Shown here: in pieces, positions 25,095-30,589 of the stretch | Position numbering within the stretch: the first letter of the stretch is position 1 | Layout: every line of letters begins with the position of its first letter | IMG/VR virus record: IMGVR_UViG_3300029258_000483 | Span: 1-36,583 of that record | Length of the DNA: 36,583 nucleotides | From: a virus | Reading direction: 5' to 3' (one strand) | Notes under the pieces: generated by a model | Databases searched by the model: none | What the model saw: only the letters and a program-made list of their open reading frames with translations | Told to the model about the DNA's origin: nothing | Program-made: the position numbers and the translations under genes

Positions 25095-25518
25095 GATTTC
25101 TAGCAAGTTGCTCATATTCCTGGATTTTATCTTGGTAGATTTCTATAACTTTATACAACTCTTCCCTTCTCCACGTCTTATCTTTATTATGTCTTAATTC
25201 TAAAAACTCTAACACCTTATCTTGACCATACTCTTTAATCATTTTTGGCGTGTAGAAGTCTTTATTACCTTTTTTAAAGACGTTACAACCCATGCATTGC
25301 GCTTTAACGATGTCAGGATTAAATAGTACAGGTTTTGTCCTAGAATCTACAAAATGACCTGCTTGTAATTTTTTAAATGGATATTTCTTTTCGCACGTGT
25401 AACAGATTCCAAACTCATAAGTGCCTGTTGTTTGGTAGCAATCTCTGTATCTTATATACCTAGAAAACAAGTTCCAGGCCTTAGCTTTAAGTTTTGTAAT
25501 GGGCAGTTTCTTTTTCAT
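25081..25518 (-). CDS. ninG: NinG/Rap-like recombination nuclease
   Basis: 145 residues. It begins KLKAKAWNLFSRYIRYRDC, followed by CYTCEKKYPFKKLQAGHFVDSR (zinc CxxC and the AGHF motif) and IVKAQCMGCNVFKKGN (second CxxC and Asn), ending in a helical tail. This is the NinG family (lambda Rap), which processes recombination intermediates such as Holliday junctions and D-loops. It accompanies an ERF annealing protein in the same operon. The ATG has no ribosome site but has TACAAT exactly six bases upstream on the minus strand, so it may also be read from its own leaderless transcript. Confidence 0.92.
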   Translation of the reverse strand: MKKKLPITKLKAKAWNLFSRYIRYRDCYQTTGTYEFGICYTCEKKYPFKKLQAGHFVDSRTKPVLFNPDIVKAQCMGCNVFKKGNKDFYTPKMIKEYGQDKVLEFLELRHNKDKTWRREELYKVIEIYQDKIQEYEQLARNHVSD

Positions 25519-25530
25519 GTCGTTATTGTA
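25519..25530 (-). promoter_or_regulatory. -10 box with leaderless spacing before ninG
   Basis: Read on the minus strand, GTACAAT then AACGAC then ATG (25518). It differs by only one base from GTATAATAACGACATG at 30921-30936 on the plus strand, which precedes another gene by the same distance. The TAG of the upstream gene abuts this box. Confidence 0.55.
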
Positions 25531-25821
25531 CTACAACGTGCCTTTGAAAAATTTATATATAGTAATTAATGACCACCTTACTGCTAGATATATAGGTAAA
25601 AACAATGTTCCCCATAATGCAGTAAGTATTACAGCACCAAGTATAGTATTTATAGTTGATATTATATTAAACTCTATAAAGTAATATATACCTCTAAAAA
25701 ACGTAGCTGAATAAACTCTATTTACCATAAATGAAAAGTTTAAGGCGTAATTATATATAAAAGATACTATTAAAGCTATTATTGCAAATATACCGTAGTA
25801 ATTTTTAATTATTTGTTTCAT
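25531..25821 (-). CDS. Small multi-span membrane protein
   Basis: 96 residues with two or three hydrophobic segments (about 8-26, FAIIALIVSFIYNYAL; about 55-90, TINTILGAVILTALWGTLFLPIYLAV) and a basic C-terminus. AAAGG is nine bases before the ATG, which overlaps the preceding zinc-ribbon gene's TGA. No family recognised. Confidence 0.7.
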   Translation of the reverse strand: MKQIIKNYYGIFAIIALIVSFIYNYALNFSFMVNRVYSATFFRGIYYFIEFNIISTINTILGAVILTALWGTLFLPIYLAVRWSLITIYKFFKGTL

Positions 25822-25964
25822 TTTTTATTTACCTTTCTCTGAGCTGAATATTTAACTTTACGCTCAGAAATTATTACATCTTTACAAGTGATGCAGTATT
25901 TAGAACTTGCAGTACCTGTGTATTTTTCATTGCATCTTTCGCATGTTTTTGTTTTATACTTCAT
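25818..25964 (-). CDS. 48-residue zinc-ribbon-like protein
   Basis: ATG 25964 to TGA 25818 gives 48 residues with CERC near the N-terminus and CITC twelve residues later, a four-Cys zinc knuckle, followed by a basic helix (ERKVKYSAQRKVNKK). It overlaps the RadC-like gene by 11 bases and the next ATG by four, so it is embedded in the operon. A DNA- or RNA-binding adaptor is likely from the fold; its target is unknown. Confidence 0.75.
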   Translation of the reverse strand: MKYKTKTCERCNEKYTGTASSKYCITCKDVIISERKVKYSAQRKVNKK

Positions 25965-26382
25965 TTGCTTTTCTTTCTTTAATTATACTAACTATACTTG
26001 TATATCCATCATCTTTTACAACTATATGCTCGTTAAGTTTAATGCCAACTCCCATCATAGCTCTTCCCCACTTTCTAGTTATTTCTATATCAGGTTCGCT
26101 TGGTTCAGAATTAAATGGATGATTATGTATCATAACAACATATTTAGCATTGTAAGTTGCGGCATATCTAATAAGATCTTTAACGTTTGCACTTACTCCA
26201 CTCTCATGCCCTATAGAAGCTAAATTACAATACAATACATAATGATTTCTATCCAATCCAATACAAAAAAGATGTTCTTTATACAAATCTATGTAAGTTA
26301 AATAATTTTTAATTTCATACAGATAATAATTATATAAGTCATCTGCGTTTAAAATTTGTTTTTTGTTTGTTTGTAATAACAT
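25954..26382 (-). CDS. RadC-like JAB/MPN domain protein
   Basis: 142 residues. The C-terminal domain has the JAMM zinc motif: H-N-H-P at about 101-104 followed by SEPSEPDI (Ser and Asp ligand region), and upstream GHESGVSANVKDLIRYAATYNAKYVVMI. This is the RadC/DUF2466 domain, found near anti-restriction and recombination genes; true RadC function is disputed. The usual N-terminal helix-hairpin-helix part is missing, so only the JAB part remains. The leader contains a 9-bp stem. No Shine-Dalgarno sequence is seen at the ATG. Confidence 0.88.
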   Translation of the reverse strand: MLLQTNKKQILNADDLYNYYLYEIKNYLTYIDLYKEHLFCIGLDRNHYVLYCNLASIGHESGVSANVKDLIRYAATYNAKYVVMIHNHPFNSEPSEPDIEITRKWGRAMMGVGIKLNEHIVVKDDGYTSIVSIIKERKANEV

Positions 26383-26393
26383 AATTATGAATT

Positions 26394-26426
26394 AGAGGTA
26401 GTCAATCGTAGTTATTAACTACCTCT
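26394..26426 (-). promoter_or_regulatory. Alternative hairpins in the RadC-like leader
   Basis: AGAGGTAGT (26394-26402) and ACTACCTCT (26418-26426) form a 9-bp stem. Within it GTAGTT (26408-26413) can instead pair with AACTAC (26417-26422), so the two structures exclude each other. On the minus strand this lies 12 bases before the RadC-like ATG. No U run follows on the minus strand; CTCTTTG on the plus strand is a weak terminator tail. Confidence 0.55.
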
Positions 26427-26447
26427 TTGTATGTTTAGCCAGAATGG

Positions 26448-26582
26448 CTAACCGTACAGATCATCTGTAACGTCTTCAGCGTTACTTGTGTCAACAGGAT
26501 TGTTTTCGATTTCCTGCAACTCTTCTGTTGTTGGTTCCTGTTCTTCTTCTTCTTCAGGATCCAGGTAGAAAAAGTTAGACAT
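26448..26582 (-). CDS. Small highly acidic protein
   Basis: 44 residues from ATG 26582, chosen for the strong AGGAG seven bases upstream. About one residue in three is Asp or Glu (a DPEEEEEQE block near the start) and there is no Lys or Arg. This charge profile is seen in DNA-mimic anti-restriction proteins, but also in unstructured tails. The frame is open upstream, and an ATG at 26687 with its own AGGAG (inside a hairpin) would add 35 residues rich in Ser, Tyr and Ile. Confidence 0.65.
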   Translation of the reverse strand: MSNFFYLDPEEEEEQEPTTEELQEIENNPVDTSNAEDVTDDLYG

Positions 26583-26668
26583 GATGTTTCTCCTAACATC
26601 TATTTTTTTGTAACACGATATTGTGCTACTAGCTAAGCACTTTATGCTCAGATAGTAACTTATATCGT

Positions 26669-26697
26669 AGGAGATACCCTCTGTCATAGTATCTCCT
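26669..26697 (-). promoter_or_regulatory. Hairpin in the leader of the acidic-protein gene
   Basis: AGGAGATAC (26669-26677) and GTATCTCCT (26689-26697) form a perfect 9-bp stem with an 11-base loop. On the minus strand the 5' arm holds AGGAG, and an ATG (26687) follows five bases later in the loop, in frame with the acidic protein. The stem therefore hides a possible upstream start. The surrounding 26583-26764 region has no separate convincing gene and contains further imperfect palindromes (around 26614-26640). Confidence 0.6.
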
Positions 26698-26764
26698 GTG
26701 CTGTCCCTCATGGGATATTTCACGTCCTGGTACAAGAATGAACCTAAAATATCCTATGAAGGAC

Positions 26765-26959
26765 TCACTTAATAAAGCTTTTGTCCCTAATTGCCTTAAG
26801 TGGTGTTGGTTTCCATGTATAAGGCGTTCCATCTTCTTTTAGCATTACTTTACCTTTTTGGCAGTTAAAGCAATACACTTCGCCATATATTCTTTTACTG
26901 TAATCCAATGTTTTGTTATATACGTATCTTCCACATTTTCGGCAGTAGTCTCTATTCAT
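26765..26959 (-). CDS. Small zinc-ribbon protein
   Basis: 64 residues from ATG 26959 (GGAG upstream); an in-frame ATG at 26977 would add six residues but has no ribosome site. It has CRKC near the N-terminus and CFNC about 22 residues later, a four-Cys zinc ribbon, followed by a polar tail with TPYTWKPTPLK. It overlaps no known family that I recognise. One of several tiny zinc proteins in this early operon. Confidence 0.72.
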   Translation of the reverse strand: MNRDYCRKCGRYVYNKTLDYSKRIYGEVYCFNCQKGKVMLKEDGTPYTWKPTPLKAIRDKSFIK

Positions 26960-26960
26960 T

Positions 26961-27245
26961 TTATTCTTTTTCTCCATAGTAATACCATTGATTATCTTTT
27001 TGAATGTAGATCATTTCTATTGTATCTGCATAATCTACAATGTCAGATGCTAATACTCTTGCTACCATTATTTTATCGTGTGCGCCAAAGTGTTGTTCAA
27101 TAAATTCGTTATGCTCGTATGTTTTAATTTCGTGTACTAGACTTTCTGCGTAATCAACAATTTGTGTAAACATTTCGTTAATACTAATTTTTTCTGCAGG
27201 TAATCCTAGCTGTGTTATAAATTGCTGTGCTTGTGTGTTTGTCAT
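26961..27245 (-). CDS. Unknown early protein
   Basis: 94 residues, acidic and mostly helical (EKISINEMFTQIVDYAESLVHEIKTYEHNEFIEQHFG), ending in QKDNQWYYYGEKE. There is no membrane span and no Cys cluster. It is the first gene after an internal promoter (27280-27307), with only a weak GAAAG before the ATG. Family not recognised. Confidence 0.7.
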   Translation of the reverse strand: MTNTQAQQFITQLGLPAEKISINEMFTQIVDYAESLVHEIKTYEHNEFIEQHFGAHDKIMVARVLASDIVDYADTIEMIYIQKDNQWYYYGEKE

Positions 27246-27279
27246 TGGGCTTTCTTTCTTAAATTATTAACTATAGATA

Positions 27280-27307
27280 TTATTACATAGATTACACTAC
27301 GTGTCAA
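27280..27307 (-). promoter_or_regulatory. Internal minus-strand promoter with shared operator-like word
   Basis: On the minus strand TTGACA (27307-27302), 16-base spacer, TAATAA (27285-27280). It overlaps the end of the ERF gene. The 12-base word TTGACACGTAGT is identical to that in the promoter at 28405-28432, and here it contains an ACAC-GTA-GTGT inverted repeat. Confidence 0.6.
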
Positions 27308-27987
27308 GAATGTTTTACTTTCATCTCCAATGCTCTGACAAATGTTGACAATTTGGTCTCAGAGATATCGTTAAAAGACGCTACGTTTAACTTTTCTTTA
27401 ATATATTCTTTAGGATTCTTCATACCTAACTTATATGCAATTGCAAAATACTTCTTTCTTAGTTTTTCTAAATCTTGTTCAGATGTATCTTTTAAAGGCG
27501 TATTATTGCCACGTGCGACACTTTCTACTGTGAAGTCATACATTGGTATTCCTGAAGGTGTTTTAGCGTTAGATTTTAATTTTGGCGCTTGTCTTACTAC
27601 TTTAGTATGTTCATTAGTATCTGCATCTTTGGTATCGTCTATTGCAAATAGTCCATTAAGTGCATATTTTCTTGCATAAGATGATGTAGCACCTGTTATT
27701 TGTGGTTCGTCCATACCTTTTTTAGTTAATGGTTCACGAGCAAATGCAGTTGCGCTTGCAGTTTTACCATCTTTATCACTTAGAACTGCTGTTGCTTTAA
27801 CGTAATACCTATCTCCTATTTGTACTATTTCATCATTAACTATAAGTGATATTTCGTCTTTACCATCTAAATATGGTTTTACAGCTTCTAAGATGTCTTC
27901 GCATGATCTGTAATTATAGTTTGCGAAATTGTTACGTTGGTTTTTAGGAGCTTTAAGTTCCTTTTGTATTTTTGCTAGTGCTTTCAT
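27304..27987 (-). CDS. erf: ERF-family single-strand annealing protein
   Basis: 227 residues. The N-terminal half carries the ERF domain: LAKIQKELKAPKNQRNNFANYNYRSCEDILEAVKPYL, then DRYYVKATAVLSDKDG and ITGATSSYARKYALNGLFAIDDTKDADT, which is the conserved SYARRYAL-like core and acidic end. ERF proteins form rings on single-stranded DNA and anneal complementary strands during phage recombination and genome circularisation. The C-terminal part (about 150-227) is helical and variable. The start overlaps the upstream zinc gene's stop. It acts with NinG and the PD-(D/E)XK nuclease. Confidence 0.94.
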   Translation of the reverse strand: MKALAKIQKELKAPKNQRNNFANYNYRSCEDILEAVKPYLDGKDEISLIVNDEIVQIGDRYYVKATAVLSDKDGKTASATAFAREPLTKKGMDEPQITGATSSYARKYALNGLFAIDDTKDADTNEHTKVVRQAPKLKSNAKTPSGIPMYDFTVESVARGNNTPLKDTSEQDLEKLRKKYFAIAYKLGMKNPKEYIKEKLNVASFNDISETKLSTFVRALEMKVKHS

Positions 27988-28205
27988 TATTTAGATACCT
28001 TTCCAAGTCCATAACGAGCAAGTTTGTATGCAGCTCTGTTAGGATCTATTGCATTTAATTCTATTAATTTATATATACCTGGTAGTGTAATTCTATATGT
28101 AGCCGTACCTGATTCGTTGCGTGTTGTTTGAGTGTAGCATTCGTAGACGTGGTCTACTGCATAATCTTTACTATAATATGATCCACATTTAGGACAAAAT
28201 TGCAT
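27987..28205 (-). CDS. Small zinc-finger protein
   Basis: 72 residues beginning MQFCPKCGSYYSKDYAVDHVYEC: a CxxC pair followed by His and Cys, a C2HC-type zinc finger. The C-terminal 45 residues (TATYRITLPGIYKLIELNAIDPNRAAYKLARYGLG) look like a small helical domain. GAAAGG is well placed before the ATG. It overlaps the upstream gene by 17 bases. A DNA-binding accessory of the recombination operon is plausible. Confidence 0.78.
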   Translation of the reverse strand: MQFCPKCGSYYSKDYAVDHVYECYTQTTRNESGTATYRITLPGIYKLIELNAIDPNRAAYKLARYGLGKVSK

Positions 28206-28374
28206 TTTGGATTTCCTTTCTTGTTTGTTCTACATTGCTGTAGTTTTTAATGTACCAATCATTCATGTTCTTGAGTATTTTTTGCTCAGCAAGTTCGTAC
28301 TCACAGTCCTGAATGTATTGTTTAACATTCTTAATTTTTTTAAACTTAAGATTTTGGGGCAGAGAATATTTCAT
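28189..28374 (-). CDS. First gene of the leftward early operon
   Basis: 61 residues, helical and charged (KFKKIKNVKQYIQDCEYELAEQKILKNMNDWYIKNY). A strong AGGAGG lies just upstream, about 24 bases downstream of the predicted start of the 28405-28432 promoter. No family is recognised; being promoter-proximal it should be among the earliest and most abundant products. Confidence 0.75.
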   Translation of the reverse strand: MKYSLPQNLKFKKIKNVKQYIQDCEYELAEQKILKNMNDWYIKNYSNVEQTRKEIQNAILS

Positions 28375-28404
28375 TAGGCCTCCTGGTAATTTGATAATAA
28401 CTTA

Positions 28405-28432
28405 AGTATACCTAGTTACTACTACGTGTCAA
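28405..28432 (-). promoter_or_regulatory. Main leftward early promoter
   Basis: On the minus strand TTGACA (28432-28427), 16-base spacer, TATACT (28410-28405), with transcription starting near 28398. The word TTGACACGTAGT recurs at 27307-27296, suggesting a shared regulator site over the -35 region. Confidence 0.78.
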
Positions 28433-28463
28433 TTATGCAAATATATGACAAAATTAATTGCTG

Positions 28464-28478
28464 TATAATACGCATAAT
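28464..28478 (+). promoter_or_regulatory. Rightward early promoter, divergent from the leftward one
   Basis: TATAAT (28464-28469), and a second CATAAT (28473-28478), lie 27-41 bases before the next ATG. ATGACA (28445-28450) is a -35 candidate but at short spacing (13 bases) to the first -10. Together with the leftward promoter this makes a compact divergent control region (28381-28504) that also holds ATGCAAAT. Confidence 0.5.
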
Positions 28479-28504
28479 ATATAAATTTACCAGGAGAAAA
28501 TGCA

Positions 28505-28732
28505 ATGAACTTTCTTAATTATATAGTTACAAATTATTATCCATTATTTTCACTACTTGCTAGTGTAATGATTGGATACGGTGTTTATGGAATTGTAAGC
28601 AAAGACGTCTGTGAGCATGAAAATTTTAAAACTGATAAAATAAAGATAGAGAACAAAACTCATTACAAATATACATGCACAAGATGCAATCATGTTTGGA
28701 CTAAGAAAACAGGAAGACCAACAAAGAAATAA
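28505..28732 (+). CDS. Membrane protein with C-terminal zinc ribbon
   Basis: 75 residues. One hydrophobic span (about 3-33, NYIVTNYYPLFSLLASVMIGYGVYGIV) is followed by KDVCEH and CTRCNHVW, a Cys-rich ribbon with four possible zinc ligands, and a basic end (KKTGRPTKK). AGGAG precedes the ATG. This is a membrane-tethered zinc finger of unknown role, first in the rightward early operon. It overlaps the nuclease gene by 41 bases. Confidence 0.75.
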   Translation: MNFLNYIVTNYYPLFSLLASVMIGYGVYGIVSKDVCEHENFKTDKIKIENKTHYKYTCTRCNHVWTKKTGRPTKK

Positions 28733-29105
28733 AAAGTACAGAATAAGATACCCGGCGAAAGCAGGTTATAGAAATGACACAAAAATATATTTTAAATCTA
28801 AAATGGAAGCCAACGTCTACCGGTACCTCAAAACCAAAAATTTTGACTCGGTTGAATACGAACCAGACCTACTATATTTCAAACCAAACAGATTTCAAAT
28901 TAAAGGTTACGTACCTGATTTCAAAGTTAGTTTTGGTAAGAGATTTTATTATATCGAAGTTAAAGGTTTTATGGAGAAATCCGATTACCAAAAAATTGCG
29001 CTTGTACAACGAGACTACCCTTGGATAAAACTCTATTACATTAACTCAGAAAAATATAACTTAATTAAAAAATTTTACTCTAAAAAAATCAGACATTGGG
29101 AATAA
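28692..29105 (+). CDS. PD-(D/E)XK-fold nuclease
   Basis: 137 residues. The motif order fits small phage endonucleases (DUF1064-like): an early Glu in SKMEANVYRYLK (about 36-47), then YVPDFKVSF (Asp about 77) and YIEVKGF (Glu and Lys about 89-91). These form the PD-(D/E)XK metal site. The basic N-terminus (KYRIRYPAKAG) may bind DNA. It is probably a recombination or junction nuclease working with the ERF/NinG system. No ribosome site is evident; translation may be coupled to the overlapping upstream gene. Confidence 0.85.
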   Translation: MFGLRKQEDQQRNKKYRIRYPAKAGYRNDTKIYFKSKMEANVYRYLKTKNFDSVEYEPDLLYFKPNRFQIKGYVPDFKVSFGKRFYYIEVKGFMEKSDYQKIALVQRDYPWIKLYYINSEKYNLIKKFYSKKIRHWE

Positions 29106-29119
29106 TATATAATAATTTA

Positions 29120-29174
29120 GGGATAGGAATTTCGGTAAAAATTTATATTGCAAAATAACTTCTGATCCTATCCC
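29120..29174. repeat. Inverted repeat GGGATAGGA / TCCTATCCC
   Basis: Perfect 9-bp arms at 29120-29128 and 29166-29174, separated by 37 AT-rich bases, 14 bases after the nuclease stop. No U run follows, so a terminator role is weak. It could be a protein-binding site pair or the base of an RNA stem. Confidence 0.6.
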
Positions 29175-29205
29175 GTCTAATACATGAGTAAATAATGTAA
29201 CCACA

Positions 29206-29291
29206 CTCCCCTACCCTACCGAGTACCCTCTTCTCCACCTAAAAAGGTTGATATATGCACTTTTATAGACATATATAGCAGAGTAGGGGAG
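29206..29291. repeat. Long stem enclosing two hairpins (three-way-junction shape)
   Basis: CTCCCCTAC (29206-29214) pairs with GTAGGGGAG (29283-29291). Inside, ACCT/AGGT (29237-29248) and ATATATG/CATATAT (29251-29276) form two further hairpins. The 86-base element is much richer in C and G in its outer stem than its surroundings. It may be a structured RNA or a cruciform-forming origin element. Confidence 0.5.
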
Positions 29292-29329
29292 AGGCCGATA
29301 AGTAATAATCATATAGTAATAGATATAGT

Positions 29330-29355
29330 AAATCCCTAACCGAAATTAGGGATTT
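29330..29355. repeat. Perfect 10-bp hairpin
   Basis: AAATCCCTAA (29330-29339), loop CCGAAA, TTAGGGATTT (29346-29355). No U run on either strand, so it is not a standard terminator. A further hairpin, TGTAACT/AGTTACA, lies at 29412-29436. Confidence 0.6.
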
Positions 29356-29542
29356 GGTGTGAGCTGGTTGTTTACAAACTACACTTGATATTCATTTGCA
29401 CGCCATACCTCTGTAACTGTGTGCGCCAAAGTTACATTATCAATTCCGCTCAAGTAACATTATTGCATTTATGGAAGAGTCAGCCGTTAGATCACTTCCC
29501 ACTCACAACTTTATTTTATTAAAAAATGGATATAAGTCTAGA

Positions 29543-29558
29543 CACGTTTGTCATATAA
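29543..29558 (+). repeat. Direct repeat copy 1 (CACGTTTGTCATATAA)
   Basis: Matches 29668-29683 at 15 of 16 positions, 125 bases apart. This copy is not part of a promoter, whereas the second forms the -35 of one. A regulator-binding site or origin iteron is possible. Confidence 0.55.
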
Positions 29559-29592
29559 AAAATCTCCCTGAGGTGTAACAAAGGGAGATTTT
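29559..29592 (-). terminator. Bidirectional terminator-like hairpin
   Basis: AAAATCTCCCT (29559-29569) and AGGGAGATTTT (29582-29592) make a perfect 11-bp stem with a 12-base loop. On the minus strand six Us follow (TTTTTTATAT); on the plus strand only four. It would separate the nuclease transcript from the initiator unit. Confidence 0.7.
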
Positions 29593-29667
29593 AGTTAACA
29601 TATTCCTGCCCAATGAATATAGGATTATGCAACTCATATTCTACACAATTTTTTATATGTTGCAATG

Positions 29668-29683
29668 CACGTTTGACATATAA
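29668..29683 (+). repeat. Direct repeat copy 2 (CACGTTTGACATATAA)
   Basis: Second copy of the repeat at 29543-29558 with one change (A for T). It includes the TTGACA -35 of the initiator promoter, so a protein binding this word would control that promoter. Confidence 0.55.
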
Positions 29684-29701
29684 GAGCATATTGAAAATAA
29701 T
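29673..29701 (+). promoter_or_regulatory. Promoter for the replication initiator gene
   Basis: TTGACA (29673-29678), 17-base spacer, AATAAT (29696-29701). Transcription near 29708 would give a leader of about 130 bases containing the interlocked stems at 29728-29814. Confidence 0.65.
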
Positions 29702-29727
29702 CCGTTATATGTTTATAGTTTTTATAA

Positions 29728-29814
29728 ATCAAACATAACTTATCAAATTCTAATTTGATGTTAGTAGCCTCCTAGTACGAGATGTTATGTTTGATGCTTC
29801 TGCTCTGCTAGGAG
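29728..29814 (+). promoter_or_regulatory. Structured leader with interlocked stems (pseudoknot or switch)
   Basis: Stem A: ATCAAACATAAC (29728-29739) with GTTATGTTTGAT (29784-29795), 12 bp perfect. Inside it is a hairpin, ATCAAATT/AATTTGAT (29742-29759). Stem B: CTCCTAG (29769-29775, inside the A loop) with CTAGGAG (29808-29814, outside A), 7 bp perfect. A and B cross, so they form a pseudoknot or exclude each other. The ribosome site AAAGGA (29830-29835) follows 15 bases later. This suggests control of initiator synthesis by RNA folding. Confidence 0.62.
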
Positions 29815-29839
29815 ACTATTGATATTAAGAAAGGATGCT

Positions 29840-30589
29840 ATGGCTAATCGCAGAATGTTTAGCAAAGACATAATTAGCTCTGATTCATTTCTGAGCATGT
29901 CAGCAACCGCGCAAAATTTATATTTTCACTTAGGAATGGAAGCAGATGATGATGGTTTTGTTCCATTTACAAAAGTATCAAAAATGTTAGGAACCTCACA
30001 TGATGATATGGCTCAACTTCTAGGTAGAGGTTTTTTACTACAATTCCCTTATGGCGTGTTTGTAATAAGAGACTGGCTTATTAATAATCAAATTAGAAAA
30101 GACAGATACACACCAACTATTTATCAAAAAGAATTATCAAAATTAAGAACAAATACATCAAACCAATATTACATAGAAAATAATAATAGTTTATTTGATA
30201 ATGACAACAACAATGACGATTGGCAACCACATGGCAACCACTTGGCAACCCAGGATAGTATAGGTAAGGTTAGGTTAGGTAAGGTTAGAGAGAGAGAGGA
30301 AGATCAAAATGATTTTGATCTACACACACCACAGAAAAGAAAATATTCTAGAAGAACAGAAATTACAGAAGATGTCTTAAAAGAAATAGCTACAAATTAC
30401 CAGGTACCTTACAGATTTGTAGAGAATTGTTGGGACTCAGCTATTAACTGGTTAGATGCAAAAGGTAAAAGACAAAAAAACTATAAAGCATTTTTATCTA
30501 ACTGGGTAAAAAGAGAAAAAGCAGATTATATTCTAAAAAGTAAAAAATTAACAAATAGTAGAGGAGGAGTATATGTTATCGAAGAATAA
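29840..30589 (+). CDS. DnaD-like replication initiator (replisome organiser)
   Basis: 249 residues from ATG 29840, with AAAGGA four bases upstream; an in-frame upstream codon would add seven residues and is ignored. The N-terminal domain begins MANRRMFSKDIISSDSFLSM, then TAQNLYFHLGMEADDDGFV, the hallmark start of phage DnaD-type initiators, a winged-helix DNA-binding domain (to about residue 100). A polar linker (about 115-165, Asn/Asp/His-rich with a VRLGKVRERE stretch) leads to a C-terminal helical segment (about 170-245) that usually loads the host helicase. No phage polymerase or helicase gene is present, so the host replisome is used. Confidence 0.9.
   Translation: MANRRMFSKDIISSDSFLSMSATAQNLYFHLGMEADDDGFVPFTKVSKMLGTSHDDMAQLLGRGFLLQFPYGVFVIRDWLINNQIRKDRYTPTIYQKELSKLRTNTSNQYYIENNNSLFDNDNNNDDWQPHGNHLATQDSIGKVRLGKVREREEDQNDFDLHTPQKRKYSRRTEITEDVLKEIATNYQVPYRFVENCWDSAINWLDAKGKRQKNYKAFLSNWVKREKADYILKSKKLTNSRGGVYVIEE

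Larger units (their letters stand above)
29106..29839. other. 0.7 kb non-coding region rich in inverted repeats (origin candidate)
   Basis: No convincing gene is present on either strand. The region lies between the nuclease and the DnaD-like initiator and contains at least seven inverted repeats, one pair of 16-base direct repeats, a terminator-like hairpin and a promoter. Phage origins often lie in or beside the initiator gene, so this is the best origin candidate in the genome (inferred). No tRNA-like cloverleaf with T-loop sequence was found. Confidence 0.55.

Noticed and set aside
25888-26223. Plus-strand open frame of 111 codons over the RadC-like gene
   Set aside because: Shadow of the minus-strand RadC-like and zinc-ribbon genes, which have family motifs and coupled starts.
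29360-29480. tRNA-like appearance of the inverted repeats around TGTAACT/AGTTACA
   Set aside because: No acceptor stem, no T-loop consensus and no anticodon arm of proper length could be formed.
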